From contig JBLIOL010000071.1 in NCBI GenBank assembly GCA_047639615.1, forward strand, positions 1 to 19,461: DNA of 19,461 nt, written 5' to 3'. A program made the translations under genes and the position numbers. Under the pieces are notes generated by a model. The model worked only from the letters and a program-made list of their open reading frames with translations, made no database searches and was not told the origin of the DNA. How positions within the stretch are numbered: position 1 is the stretch's first letter; each line of letters starts with the position of its first letter. The DNA is from CAYWNK01 sp047639615 (GTDB lineage: Bacteria; Planctomycetota; UBA1135; GCA-002686595). Positions 13,844-19,461 of the stretch are shown in pieces.

Positions 13844-15502
13844 ATGAATGCCGCCCCGCTTGAGCCTGCGACCATCCGCCCTCGGGCCCTGCTGGGGGTG
13901 CTGCTGCTGGCTATTGGGCTCTCCTGGCCCTGGTTGGGGCTCATGGATCTCTGGCCCATGGCTACGGATACCGGCCCATGGATTGAACGCGGGGATCCGG
14001 CTGGACCTGACTGGATCAACTGGGTCTTCCATACTCGCCACTTCAAGGTCGGCTACCGGCCGGTCACGGCCCTGTCATTCAGCTTGGGCTCTGCTCTGGC
14101 TGCGCCGAGTTCCTGGATGATCCGCGGCACGGATTGCGCCGTGCACCTGGCCAGCGTGCTGTGTCTCTGGGCCTTGCTACGGCGCGTGCTCGCTGCCCGG
14201 CCGGGGGCTGCGGTGGCGGCGCTGGTGGGCATGTTTATGGTGCTGGCGCACCCCGCAGTGGAGGAGGTCGTGCCCTTCAGCGCGAGGCGCAGCTACAGCC
14301 TGGCCCTGCTCTTCGCCTGCGCGGGTTTGCTGGTGGGCGTGCGCGTGGCTGGCAGCGGTCCGCGTTCGCTGCTGCGGAGCTTGTGCTCCGGCTTGCTGCT
14401 GGTGCTGGCGCTCTTCTCCAATGAGGTCGCCAGCGTGGCGATCCTCTTCCTACCTGCCCTGCGTTGGCTGGCTGATCGCAGCCCGCGCTCCACGGGACGT
14501 CGTCTGGCTTCCGCGGTTCAGGTCTCCTTATTGCCGGCTGCGCTGGTGGGCCTGGCGCTCTACTTTCGCTGGACGGTGATCGGCGGCATCGGCGGCTACG
14601 TGGTGGAAGAGAGCGCGCAGATGCGCGCCACCGCCATTTGGCTCGCTTGCTGGCGTGACCTGGCGGGCTTCGGTTTCCTAGGTCACAGCGGCAACGTGGG
14701 CCCGCTGCTCTGGGCCGCGATTCTTTTGCTCGGCCTGGGAGGAGCTTCGCGTGCCTTAGCAGCAGAGGGGCGCCGTTGGTCGGCGCCGCCGTTGATTGCG
14801 GCCGCTTGGATTCTGGCCTATGGGCTGCTCTTTTCGACCCAGAAGGTTTGGTACAGCCGGCAGGCCTACTCGCTCTTACCCGCCCTCGGCCTGGTTTTCG
14901 CTTGCCTGACGCAAGCCCTAGTTGCCGGTCGCGGCAGAGGCCGTGGCATAGCTGGAGTCGCCGCGTTGCTCACGGCCAGCAGCCTGTTGCTGGCGAGTCC
15001 CACTTGGCGCGGGCTGCAGCCGGAACGTCAGGAGAAGTGGGCCTTGCGCCAGCACCTGATCGAGGACTTGCTCGGTGCCGGGGAGCTCGAGTTACCCGCG
15101 CGCGTGGTTTGTGTGCTGCCCTTCCGGCGTCCCCTGGATGCGGAACTCAAGGCCAAGGTCGCCGGCGCCAAACTCCCGCGCGACGCTCGCCAGCCAGTGC
15201 TCTGGGCCAACTACTTGCTTGCGGACAAGGATGTGAAGCTCGAGGAGTTCCTCTACATCTTCGAGCCCGACTGGAACTGGACCCGCTCCGTGGCACCCGA
15301 GCTTGAGGGTCAGCGGCCCGGGGTGAATGTGCCCCTGGATCGCGACGTGGTGCTCATGCGCTTCAAGAGTCCAAAGAAGCGGAAGGTCGCCAAGGGTGCC
15401 TTCGAAGCCCTGCCCAGTGCCCCCGGTCCTCCCAGGGAATTGAGCACCTGGCTGTTCCTTTACGGTCCTACCGGCGGCGAGTTGACCCCGGTTGGGGACT
15501 GA
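13844..15502 (+). CDS. TMTC-like GT-C superfamily membrane protein
   Basis: The 552-residue protein has about ten hydrophobic helices. The pattern resembles the membrane half of TMTC / O-mannosyltransferase-like GT-C proteins: VFHTRHFKVGYRPVTALSFS (61-80), HLASVLCLWALLRRV (101-115), LAHPAVEEVVPFSARRSYSLALLF (134-157; compare the family pattern HP...EAV.W..GR...L...F) and LFSNEVASVAILFLP. Most such proteins carry C-terminal TPRs. This one has instead a soluble tail of about 150 residues with no visible repeats, ending TGGELTPVGD. A glycosyltransferase using a polyprenyl-phosphate sugar is likely but not proven, since no clear acidic catalytic pair stands out beyond MATDTGPW (39-46). The start ATG at 13844 was chosen as the first methionine before the membrane region. 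It is monocistronic, divergent from the SPFH operon and convergent with the sulfatase. Confidence 0.75.
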   Translation: MNAAPLEPATIRPRALLGVLLLAIGLSWPWLGLMDLWPMATDTGPWIERGDPAGPDWINWVFHTRHFKVGYRPVTALSFSLGSALAAPSSWMIRGTDCAVHLASVLCLWALLRRVLAARPGAAVAALVGMFMVLAHPAVEEVVPFSARRSYSLALLFACAGLLVGVRVAGSGPRSLLRSLCSGLLLVLALFSNEVASVAILFLPALRWLADRSPRSTGRRLASAVQVSLLPAALVGLALYFRWTVIGGIGGYVVEESAQMRATAIWLACWRDLAGFGFLGHSGNVGPLLWAAILLLGLGGASRALAAEGRRWSAPPLIAAAWILAYGLLFSTQKVWYSRQAYSLLPALGLVFACLTQALVAGRGRGRGIAGVAALLTASSLLLASPTWRGLQPERQEKWALRQHLIEDLLGAGELELPARVVCVLPFRRPLDAELKAKVAGAKLPRDARQPVLWANYLLADKDVKLEEFLYIFEPDWNWTRSVAPELEGQRPGVNVPLDRDVVLMRFKSPKKRKVAKGAFEALPSAPGPPRELSTWLFLYGPTGGELTPVGD

Positions 15503-15525
15503 GCTCTAGGGGTTGCGCGTCGATC

Positions 15526-17049
15526 CTACCGGCCGCGGCCGGTGCGGCGGTCCATATCGGACTGGAAGGCCCAGGCGGGCGGGTTGGAGGCGATCAGTTG
15601 TGCGCGCATGTGCTCAACCATGTCCTGCAGCTCCGGTTCGAAGATGCGGTTGGTGTATTCCTTGGGGTCCTCGTGCACGTTGAAGAGCCCACGCTGTTCG
15701 GGGGTGTGCTCGATGAACTTCCACTGGTTGAGCCGCAGGGCCCAGAAGCCACCGGCGGGCAGGTCGCCTAGGGATTGCAGCTCTTCGGCGGTGGGCACGC
15801 CCGAGCTATTGGTGAGCTCCATGCGCGCTTGGTCGAGCCAGGCTTGCTCCTCGCCGCGCAGCATGGGGGCGAAGCTGCGGCCGGGGGTGTCGAGCTTGCA
15901 GTCAACGCCGCATAGCTCGTAGATGGTGCGCATGAGGTCTAGGTGTTCGACAACGCGCGGGAGCGTACGCCCGGCCTCGAGTTTGCCGGGCCAGCGCAGC
16001 ATCAGGGGCGTGCGGGTAGCGGAGTCGTAGAGCGCGCGCTTCTGCATCAGGCCGTGTTCGCCGAGCATCTCGCCGTGATCCGACATGTAGATCACGATCG
16101 TGTCTTTGGCGGCGCCGCTGGTCTTGAGGTTCGCAAGCAGTTGGCCGACGCAGTGGTCCATCCATGCCACGCAGGCGTAGTAGGCGCGCGTGATGTTGAG
16201 CACCTCGGTCAGCGGCAGGAGCTTCCAGCCCTGAGTGGCGCGGCGCCGGATCAGGTCGGTGAAGGGTTGGGGGCCCACGTCGTGGAAGTTCTTGTTCCAG
16301 GGTACGTCCGCGTCTCGGTAGAGCTCGAGGAAGTCCACGGGGGGGAAGAGCGGCGGGTGCGGGTTGAGGAAGCTGGCCACGTAGAAGAAGGGCTTGTCCT
16401 TGGGGCGGCCCTCAAGCAGTGCGCTGGTTTCGCGCACCACGTGCTCCTCCATGTGGAAGACGGATCCTTCGCCGGGCCCTTCGTAGTTGGCATTCAGGGG
16501 ACGAATGATCTTGCGCGGCTCGCGCTGGCGATCGGGGCCCTCGTCCGGGAGACGCGCACCCTCGTTGGCTGCTGCATGCGCGGCTTGCATATCACCTTGG
16601 CTGATGGTCTGCGAGAAGCCGGTGGTGTTGCAGTGGGTCTTGCCGATCCAGGCGGTTTGATAGCCGGCGCCCGTGAAGTCGTGGGCGAAGGTGCGCTGTC
16701 CATCCACCTTGGACATGCGGTTGCGGAAGCCACCATGGGAGCTTGCGTACTGGCCGGTCAGGAGGCACTGGCGCGAGGGTACGCACAGGGGGACCTGGGC
16801 GTAGGCGTCCGTGATGCGCGTGCTCTCGCCAGCCAGGGCATCTAGGTGGGGGGTGGTGGCGTGGCCCTCGCCGGCAAAACCGGAGAGGTCATAGCGGTGC
16901 TGGTCGGCCATGATCAGCAGCACGTTGGGACGCTCCTCGGGCGGGCCGGCGAAGGGCTCTCCGGCGGCGGCCATGGCCAGGGCGGCGCTGCCGCGCAGGA
17001 CATCACGGCGGCTCGGGGAGGGGGTTGGTTTGGCTGCGGAGTGCGACAT
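15526..17049 (-). CDS. Tat-exported sulfatase, formylglycine type
   Basis: The 507-residue type I sulfatase has an N-terminal Tat motif, SRRDVLRG (13-20), followed by an Ala-rich stretch, so it is exported folded. Metal and active-site marks are NVLLIMADQHRYDLSG (42-57), the formylglycine signature CVPSR (89-93) followed by LLTGQY, GKTHC (136-140), NPHPPLFPP and YMSDHGEMLGEHGLMQK. It should hydrolyse sulfate esters, probably on a polysaccharide, after Cys89 is oxidised to formylglycine. No maturase (FGE or anSME) is visible here. The start is ATG at 17049, and the gene stands alone. It differs from the sulfatase-fold protein at 7076-8467 in having the full signature and a Tat instead of a lipoprotein signal. 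The exact substrate cannot be read. Confidence 0.95.
   Translation of the reverse strand: MSHSAAKPTPSPSRRDVLRGSAALAMAAAGEPFAGPPEERPNVLLIMADQHRYDLSGFAGEGHATTPHLDALAGESTRITDAYAQVPLCVPSRQCLLTGQYASSHGGFRNRMSKVDGQRTFAHDFTGAGYQTAWIGKTHCNTTGFSQTISQGDMQAAHAAANEGARLPDEGPDRQREPRKIIRPLNANYEGPGEGSVFHMEEHVVRETSALLEGRPKDKPFFYVASFLNPHPPLFPPVDFLELYRDADVPWNKNFHDVGPQPFTDLIRRRATQGWKLLPLTEVLNITRAYYACVAWMDHCVGQLLANLKTSGAAKDTIVIYMSDHGEMLGEHGLMQKRALYDSATRTPLMLRWPGKLEAGRTLPRVVEHLDLMRTIYELCGVDCKLDTPGRSFAPMLRGEEQAWLDQARMELTNSSGVPTAEELQSLGDLPAGGFWALRLNQWKFIEHTPEQRGLFNVHEDPKEYTNRIFEPELQDMVEHMRAQLIASNPPAWAFQSDMDRRTGRGR
15528..15543. repeat. GC palindrome at the convergent junction
   Basis: The perfect 16-base palindrome ACCGGCCGCGGCCGGT overlaps the last codons and stop of the sulfatase gene, 25 bases after the stop of the plus-strand GT-C gene. 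It could fold as a short hairpin but has no T-run, so a terminator role is weakly supported. High-GC Gly/Arg codons may explain it. Confidence 0.35.
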
Positions 17050-17234
17050 GGTTGGGGCGGCCCAAGGCCTGGGGAGAGGCGTGCATGCTACGTTGCCGAT
17101 GGCCTGTGCCCCAGCCTGGCTTGCCCGAGGCGGGACACCTGCCCCTAGCTACGGCCGAAGCTGTCCTAGGGCTGGAGCAATCTGTTGGATTTAGGTCCAA
17201 AGTCGGGAGCGGGGGGCCTCATGCGCTTAAATTC

Positions 17235-17258
17235 GAAGCTGCGGAACGCTCCGCATTC
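17235..17258 (+). repeat. Short inverted repeat in the leader of the PPIase lipoprotein gene
   Basis: TGCGGA (17240-17245), a 4-base loop ACGC, and TCCGCA (17250-17255), with outer GAA/TTC that can pair across a 2-base bulge. It lies in the 233-base divergent space (17050-17282) between the sulfatase and the PPIase gene. I saw no other structured element there and no clear promoter. It could be a leader hairpin or chance. Confidence 0.3.
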
Positions 17259-17282
17259 TTGACGACCCACGCCTACCTAGCC

Positions 17283-18656
17283 TTGACCATCACAGCTCGA
17301 TCTCATCGGCGCCTACCGGCACTACTCCTTCTCGCTAGCCTCGTCGCCTGCACCCAAGCCGTAAATGAGGCTGCCGAGCACGAAGCTCTGCGCGTACAAA
17401 ATGGAGCGGAGCCGGCAATGCAGCCTGCCCCTGATCCGGGGCCTGAACTGACTGGTCCAGCCGCCAGCGTCGAGGACGGCGAGCGCCAGGCGCGCAGCTC
17501 TAGCTTCGACTTCAGTCCGGATGGACCGGTTTCGGACCAGCAGCTGGGCGAGTATCACGTGCTCATGAGCGCCTCCATCGACGGCGCCGATGCGGGGCAA
17601 ATGGCCTTCGCATTCTGGCCGGAGAAGGCGCCGGCCACCGTGCGCAACTTCTTGCGTCTGGTGGACCAAGGTTTCTACGACGGCTTGACCTTCCACCGCG
17701 TGCTGCGCGACTTCATGATTCAGGGCGGCTGCGCTCTGGGCACCGGCACGGGACAGAGTCCCTTGGGCAACATCAAGGACGAGTTCTCGGACGAGCCAGA
17801 GTGGTTCCACCGCTACGGAGTGCTCTCCATGGCCCATACCGGGCGTCCGAATACAGGCGGCAGTCAGTTCTTCTTGATCAACGATGACGGGCCGGGGGCT
17901 TGGAGTTTGGATGGCAAGTACGCCAGCTTCGGGCGCATGACCCAGGGCGTTGCCACTCTGGAGGCGCTCTCCAATGTGAAGGTTACCCAGAACCCGCGTG
18001 GCGAGCCCTCGGTGCCAACCCCAAGACTGGTGATCGAGTCCGCGCGGGTTGTGGCCGGGCCTGCTCCGAGTGGAGAGACTGTCGAGCGCCCTGGCTCGGC
18101 CGTTGACCTAGGCGGTCAGCCTGAACGGGTGCACGTGCACTCCATGCTGATCGGCTACGAGGGTCGTTTTTCGAAAGCTACGCGCACCTCCGAGGAAGCC
18201 GCGGCCCTGGCGGCGAAGCTCTTGGAGCGCGTGCAGGCCGGTGAGGACTTTGATCAGCTAGCGGTGGAGTTCAGTGATGACCCTGTGCAGGTCACGGCAG
18301 CCAAAGAGCTTGGACACATCGGCTTCCATGTGCTGAATGAGGGCGTGCGTGACCACAAGGGGGAGCGCATGGTCTATGACCTACGGAACTCGGCGCAGGA
18401 TAAGATGAAGGCCATGGATCTCGCTCATCGCGCGGGTGAAGTTACGCGGCAGGAGTTGCAGGAGCATAGTCAAGGATTGCAGCGCATGTTCATGGAGCAG
18501 CTGCGGCTGAACATGGGCTTCTATGTGCAGGCGCTGGGCCCGAAAGCCATCATCGGGGAAGTCGCCCTCGGAATGGAAGTCGGCGAGACCGTCCTGGTTC
18601 CCTTTGACGCGAACAAGTGCCGGGAAGGTTGGTACCTGCTGCGGCGCGTGAAGTAG
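17283..18656 (+). CDS. Lipoprotein with cyclophilin and parvulin-like domains
   Basis: From TTG 17283 the protein has 457 residues. It opens with an Arg-rich n-region, a Leu-rich helix and lipobox SLVAC (Cys23), so it should be an exported lipoprotein. Residues about 92-260 are a cyclophilin-type peptidyl-prolyl isomerase: APATVRNFLRLVDQGFYDG, FHRVLRDFMIQGG (137-149), GSQFFLIN (193-200) and LDGKYASFGRM (209-219). Catalytic Arg and Phe are kept; the usual His in LDGKH is Tyr213. Residues about 282-346 resemble a parvulin domain (VHVHSMLIGYEG, AGEDFDQLAVEFSDDP, KELGHIGFHV), apparently resumed after an insertion by GMEVGETVLVPF and EGWYLLRRVK. It likely assists folding of outer-membrane or surface proteins. 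The frame is open back to 17025, but only TTG 17283 or 17259 gives a proper signal peptide. The Nudix gene follows 33 bases later. Confidence 0.85.
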   Translation: MTITARSHRRLPALLLLASLVACTQAVNEAAEHEALRVQNGAEPAMQPAPDPGPELTGPAASVEDGERQARSSSFDFSPDGPVSDQQLGEYHVLMSASIDGADAGQMAFAFWPEKAPATVRNFLRLVDQGFYDGLTFHRVLRDFMIQGGCALGTGTGQSPLGNIKDEFSDEPEWFHRYGVLSMAHTGRPNTGGSQFFLINDDGPGAWSLDGKYASFGRMTQGVATLEALSNVKVTQNPRGEPSVPTPRLVIESARVVAGPAPSGETVERPGSAVDLGGQPERVHVHSMLIGYEGRFSKATRTSEEAAALAAKLLERVQAGEDFDQLAVEFSDDPVQVTAAKELGHIGFHVLNEGVRDHKGERMVYDLRNSAQDKMKAMDLAHRAGEVTRQELQEHSQGLQRMFMEQLRLNMGFYVQALGPKAIIGEVALGMEVGETVLVPFDANKCREGWYLLRRVK

Positions 18657-18689
18657 CCTGCCGAAGTCTGCGTACGTCATTCAATACAG

Positions 18690-19310
18690 ATGCTTAGCCA
18701 CACACCCCCCAAATTTTGCAGCCGTTGCGGTGCGCTCACCAAGCTGTGCGTGCCCCCCGGAGACAATCGCGAGCGGGCGGTCTGTGGCGAGTGCGATTTC
18801 ATTTTCTACAGCAACCCGCGTCCGGTGGCCGCGGCCATCGTCACCAATGAGCAGGGGCAGATGCTGCTCTGTCGGCGGGCGATTGAACCGCGCGTGGGCT
18901 ACTGGACTGCTCCGGGCGGCTATCAGGAGGTGGGGGAATCCAGCACGGATGCGGCCGCGCGCGAGACCATGGAGGAGGCCGGTGCGGAGATTCGGATCGA
19001 TGGTCTGCACGCGGTGCTCGACCTACCTTTCCTGGGGCAGAGCTACGCCATCTATCGCGCGACTCTGCTGAGCGGCTATAGCGCCGGGGTGGAGAGCCAA
19101 GAGGTGCAGCTCTTCGACATGGATCAGCTGCCTTGGGAAGAGCTAGCCTTTCCCGTGCTGGGTCGTGCACTGCGTTGGTACGCGGATGAGACGCGCACGG
19201 GTCAGCGCAATGTGCACGTGGCTGCCATAAACTGGGATGGCAGCGGCGATCGTTGGGATCCGGAGCGCTACACGGTCGAAGGTCACCAGGTCATTCCCAT
19301 CGGTTCATGA
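18690..19310 (+). CDS. Nudix hydrolase with N-terminal zinc ribbon
   Basis: The 206-residue protein begins with two CxxC pairs, CSRCG (10-14) and CGECD (32-36), a likely zinc ribbon as in NudC-like or related Nudix proteins. The Nudix box is complete: GYWTAPGGYQEVGES (70-84), then REtmEEaG (91-98), fitting G-x5-E-x7-RE-x2-EE-x-G. It should hydrolyse a nucleoside diphosphate linked to another group, such as an ADP-sugar or NADH. The substrate cannot be fixed; the short length and zinc ribbon favour the NADH/ADP-ribose group. It starts at ATG 18690 and its stop overlaps the start of the next gene by the sequence ATGA (19307-19310), which suggests coupled translation. The cytoplasmic hydrolase sitting between two lipoprotein genes is most likely a shared-operon effect. 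Confidence 0.93.
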   Translation: MLSHTPPKFCSRCGALTKLCVPPGDNRERAVCGECDFIFYSNPRPVAAAIVTNEQGQMLLCRRAIEPRVGYWTAPGGYQEVGESSTDAAARETMEEAGAEIRIDGLHAVLDLPFLGQSYAIYRATLLSGYSAGVESQEVQLFDMDQLPWEELAFPVLGRALRWYADETRTGQRNVHVAAINWDGSGDRWDPERYTVEGHQVIPIGS

Positions 19311-19461
19311 GCGTGCGTTTACGCGGCTCCGCCTTGGTGATCTGCGCGCTACTGGGGGGGTGTGGCGAGACGCCGGATGAGAACGGGTCGACGCCTGTCG
19401 GTGGAATTACCCTGGCCATGGAAGCTGTGCTGGTCGGCGATGGTCCGCAGGCGGAGACGCG
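19307..19461 (+). CDS. Predicted lipoprotein, 3' end cut by window edge
   Basis: From ATG 19307, 51 codons are visible before the edge. The protein begins with a short basic n-region and a hydrophobic stretch ending in lipobox LLGGC (Cys19, LVICALLGGCGE), followed by a Gly/Pro/Asp-rich linker typical of mature lipoproteins (GETPDENGSTPVGG). The start overlaps the Nudix stop. The domain beyond the linker lies outside the window, so the function is unknown. Confidence 0.75.
   Translation, partial: MSVRLRGSALVICALLGGCGETPDENGSTPVGGITLAMEAVLVGDGPQAET

Noticed and set aside
13700..14041. Extended N-terminus of the first SPFH protein
   Set aside because: The added 114 residues are low-complexity and would overlap the divergent GT-C gene; the SPFH-type membrane helix follows ATG 13699.
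15943..16845. Plus-strand open frame of 300 codons over the Tat sulfatase
   Set aside because: Antisense to a canonical sulfatase; no motif and no initiation context.
17025..17282. Extended N-terminus of the cyclophilin lipoprotein
   Set aside because: It would place the signal peptide and lipobox about 90 residues inside the protein, and it overlaps the divergent sulfatase start.
1..19461. CRISPR arrays, tRNA or rRNA genes, insertion sequences, att sites
   Set aside because: No regularly spaced repeats, cloverleaf sequences, transposase or integrase genes were seen on either strand.

Overview
This is a GC-rich bacterial window with tightly packed genes and no gene-free stretch over 300 bases. 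The mix of genes suggests a planctomycete-like or otherwise surface-glycan-rich Gram-negative organism. It includes a Tat-exported formylglycine-type sulfatase, a second sulfatase-fold lipoprotein, an arylsulfotransferase-like propeller lipoprotein, a PEP-CTERM-type FemAB protein and several GT-C membrane glycosyltransferases. Many genes lack a clear Shine-Dalgarno sequence, and GTG or TTG starts are common. There is no rRNA or marker gene here, so this placement is inference. I saw no mobile element, CRISPR array or tRNA.

Layout, left to right. (1) Minus-strand regulatory cluster, 1-3810: a degenerate histidine-kinase-like protein, then a sigma-54 activator whose receiver domain has lost its phosphorylation residues, then a helical-repeat-like protein cut by the left edge. 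(2) Plus-strand operon, 3973-7027: an intact GT2 polyprenyl-phosphate-sugar-synthase-type enzyme, a GT2 paralogue without the DxD motif, and a FemAB-like protein. All three are joined by 4-base start/stop overlaps. (3) Minus-strand operon, 13699 down to 7076: two SPFH/band-7 proteins, a GT-C glycosyltransferase, an arylsulfotransferase-like lipoprotein and a sulfatase-fold lipoprotein with Thr at the nucleophile position. Operons 2 and 3 converge on one near-perfect bidirectional intrinsic terminator at 7029-7074. (4) 13844-17049: a TMTC-like GT-C membrane protein (plus) and a canonical Tat-type sulfatase (minus), convergent. (5) 17283-19461, plus strand: a lipoprotein joining a cyclophilin domain to a parvulin-like domain, a zinc-ribbon Nudix hydrolase, and the start of another lipoprotein cut by the right edge.

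Working model (inference). The first GT2 enzyme makes a polyprenyl-phosphate sugar on the cytoplasmic face. The GT-C proteins could use it as donor on the outer face. The two lipoproteins may then transfer or remove sulfate or phosphate groups on the glycan, perhaps held in SPFH membrane domains. The most unusual point is the repeated pairing of a family-typical protein or fold with a partner that has lost its catalytic residues. It is seen in the kinase/regulator pair, where both partners have lost phospho-transfer residues, in the GT2 pair, and in the sulfatases, where one is canonical and one carries Thr.
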